DNA from: Certhia americana
Lineage: Eukaryota; Chordata; Aves; Passeriformes; Certhiidae
Assembly: GCA_018697195.1 (NCBI GenBank)
Contig: CM031859.1
Coordinates: 56,732,779-56,796,778 of the forward strand
Reading direction: 5' to 3'
DNA: 64,000 bases
Shown: positions 27,801 through 39,800 of the stretch, in pieces
How positions within the stretch are numbered: position 1 is the first letter of the stretch
How the letters are laid out: every line of letters starts with the position of its first letter
Translations under genes and position numbers: made by a program
The notes under the pieces: model-generated
The model's input: the letters and a program-made list of their open reading frames with translations, nothing else
Databases searched by the model: none
Told to the model about the DNA's origin: nothing

Positions 27801-30800
27801 AAAAAACAGAACAAAAGATACACAAGCAATGTGCGCTCTCCCTCTCCTCCTGACATGTAAGATTTTACCTGATGCTCAGCCATCTGGCTCTCTGGGCTTT
27901 TGGCTGGTTCCAAACTCTCATTTAGTTTGATTTCAGTGGTCTCCATTTTTGTGGATATAGACTGGAGGGTGTCCTGATACTTCTGCTGACGCTCCAGAGC
28001 TTCATAGAGTGTGCGCTGCTTTTCACTGATCTGAAGAAGAATAGAAGGTATAAATTCTGACCTCTGACACAGGATTTGCTATTTAGTCCGCTTCATATAT
28101 CTCTAGGCTTAAGAGACTAAAGCAAAAAATGTTGCAAAAAGTTTTCAAGAGTCTAAATTACAAAGCAAAACATCCATAATAAAAATATTTATTTACTTAA
28201 ATTTCATCAGTAAAATTCCAGGTTCTGCTGCTTAAAAGGAATGGACATTAATAAAGCAGGGAAAATCTATGCACATTCTCTATCACATGCACTATTTTAG
28301 ATTACATGCACTCAAACATGGATGTGCACTATTTGCTAGAAACATAGTTCTTAGTACCCCATTAACAGCTACTGTGCCTCTGAAAGGAATTGAAATTTAT
28401 AGCATGTGATCAAGACTCTGACCATTTTCATGCACCACTGAATAATTATACTGCGAAAGTATACATAAATGAGTTGGTTCAATATTTGGAGAAACTGTAT
28501 TCTTGGGCCTTCTTTGCCTACTCATCCAGCATGATTGGATATCCCTATGAGATTATGGAATACAGCCTGTCAATAGCCAATACTTCTGAAGCCAGCTATC
28601 AGTTTTAATGACTCTTATTTTTATCAATGGAGGTCCATCTTGCACAGGCTTTCAAACAAACAAAAATAATGTATTACAATTAACAATTCAAGTTACCATC
28701 TGAAAACAAAAAACTGTGGAGAAGAATATCAGCTGAGCCAGTTATTTAAATTTTATTCCTTACAAGCTAGCTAACTATTTTGAAGTCTCCAGCTGCAAAC
28801 TTACCACATTTTTCAGTGTTTCCCAAGAACGCTGCAAATCATCCAATTTGGCACTAGAAGATGATTCTAAGCCTGGTTCGTAAAACTCCGGGGTGGCTGA
28901 GGTGCTGGATTGAATTTTAGCAGCTTCTGTCTGCAACTGTTCAGCAGATAAGGCTTGGTAATAAGCAATGTCCTACAAGCATGAAGTACATGATTGCACT
29001 TTTAAAAAGAAAGATACTGCATACTATCCCCCCATACTGTCCCACTGCATATGTCCATTAACAGAAAGCCCACAAAGCCAAAACCACTGGGAAACCTCTT
29101 AATAACACAGTAAATCAATATTTAATACATCGCAGACTGAGCATGTCTTGTACATTCACTATGATGATGATTTTGGCTGCATTTTTTCATATTTATATTA
29201 GCTAGGAGGTGCAGAAGGCAACTGTGGACAATTACGCTGGAATGGGCTGGGAGGGGAAGTGCTATAAATGGGAGTGTTGTTCCAGCATCATTACAACTAC
29301 ACATGAGGGAAAACCCATCACAAAAGACAGTGGGTTATGGTACTGCAGGTGGCAAATACCACTCTAATGAACACTATCAGAGAGAGAGCAGCAGAAGAAC
29401 CTAAAAGGAATATGCTGAAGGACTGGTAAATGAGGCAAGAAAGAGTATGAAGCATCGGCTTATTTAAGTAAGTTTTCAAACAAACACGGAGCCTCAACTA
29501 ACTTATAAAAGATACTGAGAAAAGGGACCAAAAGTGCTAAGGAAATGGTAAAACGTTCAAACCACCAATGAAAATTCACAGTGGAATTATTTCTCACCAG
29601 AAGTTCTATACTTAGTGTATGGAGATTTCTTCAACTATTGCAGATGACAACTGAAAACATCTACAGAAAATGCAGAATTAAGGAAACAAGTACAGTATCT
29701 ATACTTAGGTCAGAAAAGCAGACTTGATGACAAGGATTATTTAAAACTGAAACCGTGTATGACAGTAAGCACCACATTATTTGGGAGGTGAAAAATGCTG
29801 CCTCAAGGGAGGGTGCAAAGTAGACAGGCTCTTCTTAGTGGTGCCCACTGACAGGAACAGAGGCAAAGGGAAAAAACTGAAGCACAGGAGATTCTCTCTG
29901 AATACCAGGAAACGCTTTTTTACTGTTAGGGTGACTGAGCACTGGGACAGGTTGCCCAGGGAAGTTGCAGGGTCTCCATCCTTAGACACACTCAAAATCA
30001 ACCTGAATATAGTCCTGTACAACCTGCTGTACACGGTCCAGCTTGACAAAGGGTTTTGGGCCAGATGGACTTTGGAGGTCCCTTCAACCTGAACCATTCT
30101 GTGATTCCGTAGAGATGTACAAAAGTTAGGTACTAAACAAGACTAATTCTGAGGTACTGGAACTCAAAGTATAAGAAGGATCCTAATTTGGAATAGAATG
30201 CAAATATGTTATCTCATACCATGTGTGAACAAAACCAGTCAGGCTCTGGAAGAGCACAGAAACCAGATCACTCCCATAAAAATGTCCAAAAGTGTCCAAC
30301 GAGGTACTTCAAAGACAATAACTGAAACTTGAAAAATTTAATGATGAAATTGTTACAATGTCCAGAAGCCAGCATAGAACAGGTAATAGCGTAGCACAGC
30401 ATTCAGGACTGCAATTTCGGAATTTTTCACTCTGACCACAAGTGATCTTTCCAAGTAATGGTGAAAAATTGCACCAGTGGAGGCAACTTATTCCGCCTTG
30501 CCTGCAGCTACTCTCCAGCCCTTTGCTAGTCTCCTCTCAAGACCAATGCTTCTGTGGCATCTTAATACAGTTTTCAGAATAAAGGGCTTGTTTTCCCAGT
30601 GAGGAAAAAGCAATCCCTTTCTCCATCTTTTCAACAGCTTTCTGAAGTATACAACATGGCAGCTCCTCTTTGGCAGAGCTTTCACATGATGATAGCAGGA
30701 ATCCAGATGATCATGCAAGTAAAAGATTTTGTTCTCCCTGGACATGCCCTAATATCCTATGGCTGTTCTTATGAAATGCAGCCAATGAACAGTAGTCAAG

Positions 30801-33800
30801 CTTTGCTGTTAGATGTAGGGGCAAAAGGGTGTGTTTAGATTTTGTCAGATATGGAACAAGGACTGGTGCACCCTAGATGAGTATTCATAAGGGAAAGAGA
30901 AAGAATCCTTAAGTAGGCTGTGTACAAGGATATAGAAAAGCATTTAACAGTGACCCAGTGCATAAGACTAGAATCACAGGATCAGCTGTGGCCTACAGGG
31001 CATCATGCCAACACTTCAGCTTTTCCAGCTCATCTGCTCTGCATTGTGTATCAAGAAATCAAGTTTTAAAAAATGTGTCAAATTTTAATCAATTTCATCT
31101 TTGGGTAAGTGCAAGATTTAGCCACAAAGGATTCTCACTCAGTACTGTGGCACAGATGAAGTGCCTGATTTTGTTAATCATCAAAATTAATGTAATTTCA
31201 GGACTGCTAACATAATATTTTATATATTATGAAATTCCTCAGTGTTTCCAACATTAACACCTTTATAAATCCCCCCACTCTGTTATTTTTCGAGGAGTTT
31301 CAGAAAAAACTAGCAAACTTACGATAGTGCTAGAATTGTCACTTTCTTGTATTTCCAATCTTGTTTAATCTATTTCAATACATAATCCCATTATTTCACA
31401 AGTAAGTAGTTGGCACTGGTTTTATATTTTCATTAATTGTTAGAAATGTAAATAAAGTGTATAGATGGCTGAATTCAGACTAGCTATGTTTCACCATTAA
31501 TAGATGATAGGTAACTGATGAAACACTAAAGAGAGTTATTCAGGATGAATTAAAAAGCAGTCTTAACACATAACCTTTCCTCACCCAATTGCCTCCTCAG
31601 GAGGGTTTTACATTTTTTTCCAAAGATTAAACTTATATTACTCTTCACTTTCTAGAGCTCCTGTTCACATTTTTTTCTGGTAGTTTGCAGGTGATCTTCT
31701 TGTGAGAAATTAGTTCTTAACTGCGGCTACTTTTTGAAACAAAATATTTCCAAATTGTCTTGCTGATTTGCTGTAAAAATACCAAATGTTTGTAACTTAC
31801 ATTTAAGCTCCTAGTTCACTAATGTCTAGGATATTTTTTTTAACCAACCTTTTTTCCTGAAGTCTCCCTGGGCATTCATCATGACCAGCACTGGCAGTTT
31901 CATAGCTTCTTTAGTCTTAATCTCATGTGAGTGTAAACTTAAGAATTTTGTAAGTAAACCACTGAATTTTGGAATGTTCTTCCGCTTGTTGTTTAATACA
32001 TGCAGTTCATTTCAACATTAACCGCACTGAAGAGAACTTCAGCTCTAAGTTTTTAAGATGTTATAACAGCATCAACTTTATCTCTCTCAAAAATCTTCTG
32101 CTAAATGAAACACATAATATTTTTGTTCAATTTTGCCCTAGTAAATCACTTATTCTAAACCTTGTATTTTGATGTCAGCTCGTGGTGCAACACCACGTTC
32201 ACTGTGTTTTCCTTATTGTCTGAGTGACTGGAGCTCTTTGACTTGTTTTACATTTTCAGAGAAAAGCAATGAACTTGGCTTTGCTGATTAGGAAGCAAGC
32301 TCCTTTTGGTCCTTTAACTCCTTCATTAATTAATGGTGTCATTAATAGCAGAAGGAATCAATGAGCATCTTGCTAAAACTTGTCTAATTCTACTCAGCAG
32401 TGCAACACAACATATTCTAACCTTCAAATCCACAGTGGTCAATTTTGGAAGCTGTCACAACTGCCAAACCAACCAATCAACCACAAAATTCAGAACAAGA
32501 TGAATTCAGTGAGGTGACAATGGCTTCTAAGGCTCATTTCTAAACTTCTAAAGTATAACATTTTATATGTGACTTTATGTGCATGATGCTCAATGTGCTT
32601 CTCAATGTTTACATTTTAACCAATACACTTGCTCCTATTAGAAGTGCAAGAGCCCTCGGTTTTGACCTAAAATCTGATGTCTGTTATTTTACTGATCTGC
32701 CTCAATGGCACTTAAAATAGACTGCTACGGAAATGAACAATGTTGGAATGAACAAAAAATTTTAAAAACCCACATGGAAGTTAATAACTGAAATAATATT
32801 AAGTAGAAGATACTAGGATGTGATTTCAGTGCCACAATGGCAATGGTACAGTAAGAGAGATGGATATGGCCATAATGCAATGTTTTATTATGGGGAATAC
32901 AAAAAGGCATTTTTTCTCAGGATGCAAGATTCCATTGAGTACTACTGAGAAAATAAAAATCATGCTGTAAGTAGAAAACACTGGTGACATTGCAATTGTC
33001 ACTTAAAATTTATTTTTAAAAATAATGAATAGCTGTAATACTGGATTTATACAATTTCAACTCAGAAGTCAATACCTGTATCCATTTTGAACCAGAACCT
33101 GAAGGTTCAGTTTAGTAAGAGGCTAAGCCTCAGTTCCTTGGAGCTATAGCTAAACATTATTTCACAGGATTAAATAAACCACCTGTGGAATGGAACCATG
33201 TATGTCTGAGATAAAAGCTGATGAAAGCCAAGAGAGAGGTACCTGGTTAACAGAAGCATCTGTATTAGCCACAGGTGAGGGAGAGCGACAGGCAGGTGGA
33301 GAAGAAATCTCACTGTTGGTTCCCTCCTCCCCAGACTCCTCAGTGACAGGGGAGAGCAGCGTGTGACAGCGACCAGCAGTCATCTGCCACAGGAAAAGCA
33401 ACCCCAGAGCACAGGAAGAAAATCAGTTACCTCAGCTGAGGTTGGACTTAGACTGAGATCAAAACAACACATGGCCAAAATTACCACAACATTAATTAGT
33501 CATGCTTCATGCTCCTACATTTACCAGTTTAGAAATCTCTTTAATAAACAGTCTTATTTACTTCTCATACTTCACTATGAAAATGCTCTCCTGTGCCCTA
33601 ATGGATTTTAAAACACAATGCAGAGTAAGCAACTCGATAATAACAAATTCAGGTTTGCCTAAGAATCTTCCAATACAATCTCTGCTGCATACAGAAGTAC
33701 TGTGGAGAGCTACAGAATACTGGACTACTTGTCTCAGTATGCAGGTCCAGTAAGAACAACAAGGAACAGACTTGAAATATAAAATACACACAACTCAGGA

Positions 33801-36800
33801 TTCAAATGTAACCTTCTTCCTTCCCCAATGTCGCTATAGAGGGATAAATCCTGAAGTCTGACACTCAGGCAAAAATCCCAGTAGCATCAGCAGAATGTTT
33901 GTAATGAGACCCAGTTGGAAACAAACAAAAGCAAAGTAAGTCAAACATTAGGCCTATGGCAGTAGTTAGCCTTCATTTCCAGTACACTTATCTGAGAATA
34001 CAGCAGCATACTGTCAATTACCACATCAACATTTTAATGTGTGAAAAACCTATGTACTGCAACATCTAATGAAATAATATTTATTCTGATTTTATTTTAT
34101 TCCTGCAACTCATCAATTTCTTAGCATTTGTTCTTGAATGCTGACAGCTACAAAATAAAAAGCACAATATTTGCATATTACTGCTGACAGATTTCAGGTA
34201 TTTGTCTGCTAAATAACTTCAGCCTTTATCAACAAGTCTTGAGAATCCATATAAAGCAAAATACAGAAAAGGGAAGCTGCAACTGGTTTGGTTTGCGACA
34301 CTACAGCTATTTCAAAACCTAAACGTAGGTAAGAGGTGTGGCAGTTTGCTACACAGGGGTGTTGTAATGATGCAAGAGGAAGCAGCTCAGATAATGAGTA
34401 CAGTGACCAAAGCATTGCTTACCATAACCACCGAGGGATGAGTGGGGTGTGCCGGGAGCAGGTCTGAATCCAGCTCCTCCATTCCCTCGGACAGCCCCTC
34501 CACTTCTGTCACTGTCAGCAGCATGGTGGCATGTTTTGCTTTCATTGTTAGCATCTTGCACTTGGAATTCAAAGAAGCAATTTGCTCCTGGTATCCTTTG
34601 ATCTTCTGAGCCAGCTCCTGAGGAAACATTTTTTTTCCCCTAATGCTGATGCAGCCGGGAAAGGCCAGAGGACCGGCAGCATCTCAGCTTCCGCGGCGAA
34701 GCGAAGCCGTCCCCTGCCGGCGCAGGCAATCGCACGGCAGCGCTGCCGCTCTGCTGACGAGCAGGATGTCGGCGGCGGAGGGACCCGGCCGGCTGCGAAA
34801 CCGCAGAGCGGCGGCTCCGGAGCGGCGGGGCCGCCCAAGGCTCCGTGTGCGCCGCCCCGCAGAACGCAGCGAGGGAGGGCAGCGACGGACGGACCCTCAC
34901 GTTCGCATCCTGCCTGAACCTGAGCCCACCTCTGTAAACTGCACGCTGCAGCAAAGGGGAGCGTCTCTCCCTCTTCCTGCCCTATTTCTCCCCGTCCCCG
35001 ATCTACTTCCCATTTATCTGAGGAAAATGAAGTTCCCCCCGCATAGAGCATGCCAGGGAAATGAGGTCATGTAGTGGATACAACTGTAAAAAATGCACCA
35101 TTCAGCTCTCCCCAGAAAGAATGAATTGTCCAAACAGTAACTCACAGGGTCTAACAGGCTCAAATGTGATAGGAACAATCAGCCACATAATAAGATTAAA
35201 TGCAGACTGGATCACTTTTTGTCACTGTTTGGATAAGCTGTATTTTGATCTCGTTTTGGTTTTGTGTTAAGTCTACTGAGTTAAAAGTTGAGCTGCACAG
35301 GACTAACCTTTCTTTAAAAACAGATGGAGAAACTAGCATAAAACAGACTATATTTTGGGAGGTTTATGCTTAGGAAATGGTCTATTTATGTAGCCAAACA
35401 TCATCATAAACTTTAGGTTTTTAGACAAGAAAGATGAAAATGCATAGCCTTATGACTATTCATAAGTGTCCTATTTTCTCTCCTACCCTATACTGTTGCC
35501 CTGTTCAGTGTCCAGTTTCAAAGCTTTCAATAAATATACTTCAAATAAAAAATGGTGGAAGCGTTTCATATTTCTGCTATTGTTCCTGTCTCCCTAGATG
35601 CTCAGTAACAAGTTAGAGTTTTGATCTAAGAAAGGTAAACATTTGTATAAGCTTGCCTGCTAAATCAGTGATAATTTGTTCAAGTATATATTTCTGCCTC
35701 ATTTTTTTATCTGCTTTTACTTCTTCAAAACCCACAAGTTTTCCAGGAAAAATGGCAAAATGAGTTGCAAGATCTCATAGTCACAATAATATATTATTAC
35801 AATATCTTTTCAAAACTAAAGAAGACTACTGCTTCATGCTGATAAATTAGAAGATTTTTTTGGTTGTATGACATTTTCAGTAAGAAAATTCCTCAAAATT
35901 ACAGTGCAGAACACTCATTGCAAGAAATACCAAGTTAGGAATTGAAACTGAGGATGAGTTTCAATGGCACCTTGTCACCATCTGTCATGTTAGCAACAAA
36001 AGGGCCTCACTTGGTGCTCCAGAGCTTTCCTTGGAGACTAAGAAGAGTCCTGATTATAAACCATCACGCAGAATATTCAGAAACCAATCTGCAATCAAAT
36101 CAAGCCACAAATTTGGTGTCTAGCAGCTCAAATAGTTATCTGCTCTTTGGCAAATTCCAGTCATTCACAAATGCTGAATGAATGACATATCTGAGCCTCA
36201 GTAGAAAATTATTTTCATTCAGTGTACTCTATTGCATAGCATTGCTAAGTGCAATGACATTTGTGGTATTAATGTCCAATGCACTGAGTATCTAAAATGC
36301 CTCTTTCAACTGAAAACAAAGAAGAGTAAGCAAAAATGTGAGTGCAAAAGAAAATTAAAAATAATAAAGTAGATACTTTATTATTAAAAAGCAATGTCAC
36401 ATGAGGTATTGTATTCTCCAGTAAAATATTTGTCAAGCATGGAGATACTTGCCCACATTCTTATCCGATATTCTAAAGAAGCATGGATCAGTAGTCATGG
36501 TATCTACTTACATACACAATATTAATATATATTATTACTATATTATAATATTATTGCTATAATAATACAAGCTTTTCAAAAATCAAGATGTAATTTTTTC
36601 TACTTTCTTCCTCTTATTTTAATTCTAAATATAGCTACTATAAATGCCCCCTTAAATTCTTATACATACAGCCTTTAACAGGGAATATAGTAACTAATAC
36701 TTTCTTAAATCAATAACACACCTAACAAACATCTTGACAGACTTGACTTTTGAAGTAGTCTAAAAATACATGGTTCAGAATATTCACTTCATGTTGTGCT

Positions 36801-39800
36801 TTTCCACAGGTATTTAGCAGAGAAAACATGAGCAAAAAAATATGCTTATCTCAGTTTTTCAAATCCCCTTACCCCTACATGTGGAGAGCTTGCACATATG
36901 AAGTCTGTCTGTTCTGGCTGATCCCAACATGTGCATTATCATAAAGCTGCTGTCTTCCTGCAGATGTTTAGGAACACTCCTAGCTACTAAGCTTGCTTAA
37001 ATGTACATGAAACTTCAAGCTGCCCCATTATTCCTACCTCCGGCAATATTTCCCTGAAATGCTGGTCACTCTCCTGCATTTGCTGTTCAAGAATATTTGA
37101 ATAGAGAATAGTAGCATTATCAATTCAATACTCTTAAAATCCGAAGTGTTTGTATATGCAAACTGCTCTTGAATTTATACTAAATAACAGTTGTAACAAC
37201 TGGATAGAATATGAGCAACACATGTAACATTAGGTTACACCAGGAGGGATAGCTTTAATTCAAAGGTAAAGAAATGGTGCCATCTGGTGCCAAAATGAAA
37301 CACAGCGATCAGTAGTGCATTTTCTATCCTAGGAATTACACAACAGAGAGGTGGAGATGAAAGGGGCTAAGGAGGAGCTCTCTAGCCATTACAGCAAGAC
37401 AGCTGTACAGAGACTATCCTGACTTATTCAAGGGTTGATAATCCATGAGTTTGTGGGCAGGACCCTCAACTCCAGAGCACAAAAATCATCCCAATGAAGA
37501 CTTTAAAGAAACCTTTGGAGTGAATGGTGCAGAGTTTTCCTCCAAATCTCTTGTGGGTTTCCTTTGATTTCCTTTGATTGGTATTTACAGAATGTGACCG
37601 GGATGAAAATTAGGAATTACTTTAGGATGTGCATGCATATATGTACAAGTTCTTTAGGATACACTTATGTACATATGGATCACCAAACTAGCTGTGATTA
37701 ATTGACCAACTGCTGAATTTTGACTTCTGGGACACTCCTCACTCAAGTTCTAATGTTAACTGCCGCTTAATTATGCAAAGATTTTTTTTATCATAATGTT
37801 GTCTGAAGATCAGGGTATATCTAACTGAATAAACAAATGAATTGTCCACATTGTACCAATAGCAGGAGTTCCCTCTCCTGGATTAAGTCTATCTGCTCAA
37901 TTAGCCTTGATGAAATCCGAAAAGCAACTCAGCTGAGCAGTGAGCTGCCATTGAGGCCAATGTTTTGATACATTTTGTGTCCCATACCTCATTATGTGAA
38001 ATCTGGACCTGGAGTTCCTGGATATTGCTGGTTGCTATTGGCTTGTCTTGGATCTCGCGATGGGCGCTCTCTATCATCTGCTGCAAATGTTTCATTTCTT
38101 GCTCATATTGCTCATACTGAACCACTGCTTCCTAGAGAAGAGAAAAAAAAGATTGATTGTCTACATGAAAATTAATTTTCATTTAGTCTAAGCAGGACAG
38201 ATCTCCCTACTGAAGTATCTGGCACTCTCATATTGATAAGCAAAACAGGAGTAGAGTCAGGAAATAAAGTCTATTCACAAATACTGTGAATTCCAATGAT
38301 TTGAATGGTTTCATTTTTTTAAATATTTCCCAAACCCACAGTCCCCATAACATGATATTTCAGATTTCTGACGTAAGGTGCTGTAACTTCTGATTCCAAC
38401 AAATTCCAGAACCAAACACACCCACTAGATAGCCTTGCTTGGTCTCATGGTTTTATTATAAAGCATTTTCATCTGCTTTTTCACTTCAAGTGTTCATTTG
38501 TGACTATAAGAATAGCTTAGATATTACAGAAAATACTACCGGGAGAGAATTGTGAAGATTGATTCAGATAATTATCCTACCAATGTGGTATCAGTTCTTT
38601 CTACCATAGATGCATGAGCAGTTTTTCTAACCCATTTTTTAAATTTTCAGTGTGACATTGTAACCTTTCTTGTATTTAAGCATCATTAATTATCCTTAAC
38701 CATCAAAAGTCTCTTCTGTTATCCAACTTGAAACTTTGTAGTAGCACCCTAGCCTATGGAATATGCTACATATATTCCTATCACTAAATAGCAGAGAAGA
38801 AAAGCTTATTCTCTTCTTTGGAAGTACCTTTTACACTTTTAATTATAAATGCAAACAAACAAAATCTAGTTTACTCATATTTAGCAAAATGCAAAAATAT
38901 AAATTTAATAGACATTGAATGATTCAAAAATCAGAAAACAAATATATAAAAACTATAAATGAGAATAAAAATTATTTTTATACCACAAAGTTAATTAACT
39001 CAATAGTTTTTATGCAATCTTCAGGAGCAGCTGATGTTATATTTATTTTATTAGTTGATTATATATCTTATAAAATTAACCTGCATACAATTGTATATTA
39101 GCTGTTTGTCTCATTACTCTTTACAGAATTGCAAAAATCATAGCAATATCAGGGAGAGAACCGAGGCGAGAGTCTGATCAGTAAATCAACAATTAACATG
39201 GTCATGAACATTAAAGTCAGGAACAACTGAGACTTAGTGGTGAAATTCCTAATGCTACTACAGAACAGAGGAATGCACACAGATAGGAAATTCTGTGTTT
39301 TCATCACAATTTGTGTGTCCAAGTTCCTCTGAGTGGTTCACGGGAGGGAGCTGCACTTGCCTGCATGATGTTGCACTGCTGAATGGCGGTGTGCTGCAGG
39401 CGGCTGGCCTCCTCCTGGAGCCGCAGGGCACTGTGGCACATGGGCAGGCTGGTGACCACCTCCTCAGGAATCCTCAAGGCACTCTGGCAGTCTTGCACTG
39501 CCTGAACTTTTGGCTTCAGTGATTCCATTTCAGTCAACAGATGCTAGAAACAAAGTCAATGGCACAATAAACCAATTTTTCAGAACTCCCAGACCATTTC
39601 ATGCAGCCAAAGAAAAATAATGGTACGTTCAAGCAATAAAAGAAATTTTTTTAATCTATTTTCTAAATTGAATATAATTAAAAACACTTCCTCTGTAGTT
39701 GTTCATTGTGAAATGAGAATTCTTTAAAGATTATTTAAGCAAAAAGTCCATACATCAGATAGAAAAATAATTAATGAAAAAGCATAGTAGTACCTATTTC

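Noticed and set aside
28390..28608. 72-codon + strand open frame
   Set aside because: No family resemblance, no splice or promoter signals, and in an intron; likely chance.
30488..30838. Open frames on both strands near 30.6 kb
   Set aside because: Short, unrelated to each other and to any known protein; nothing supports transcription.
34569..35074. Overlapping long open frames on both strands across 34569-35074
   Set aside because: They are products of the GC-rich CpG island, where stops are rare. They are Arg/Ala/Pro-rich, resemble no family, and disagree with the spliced SYNE1 frame.
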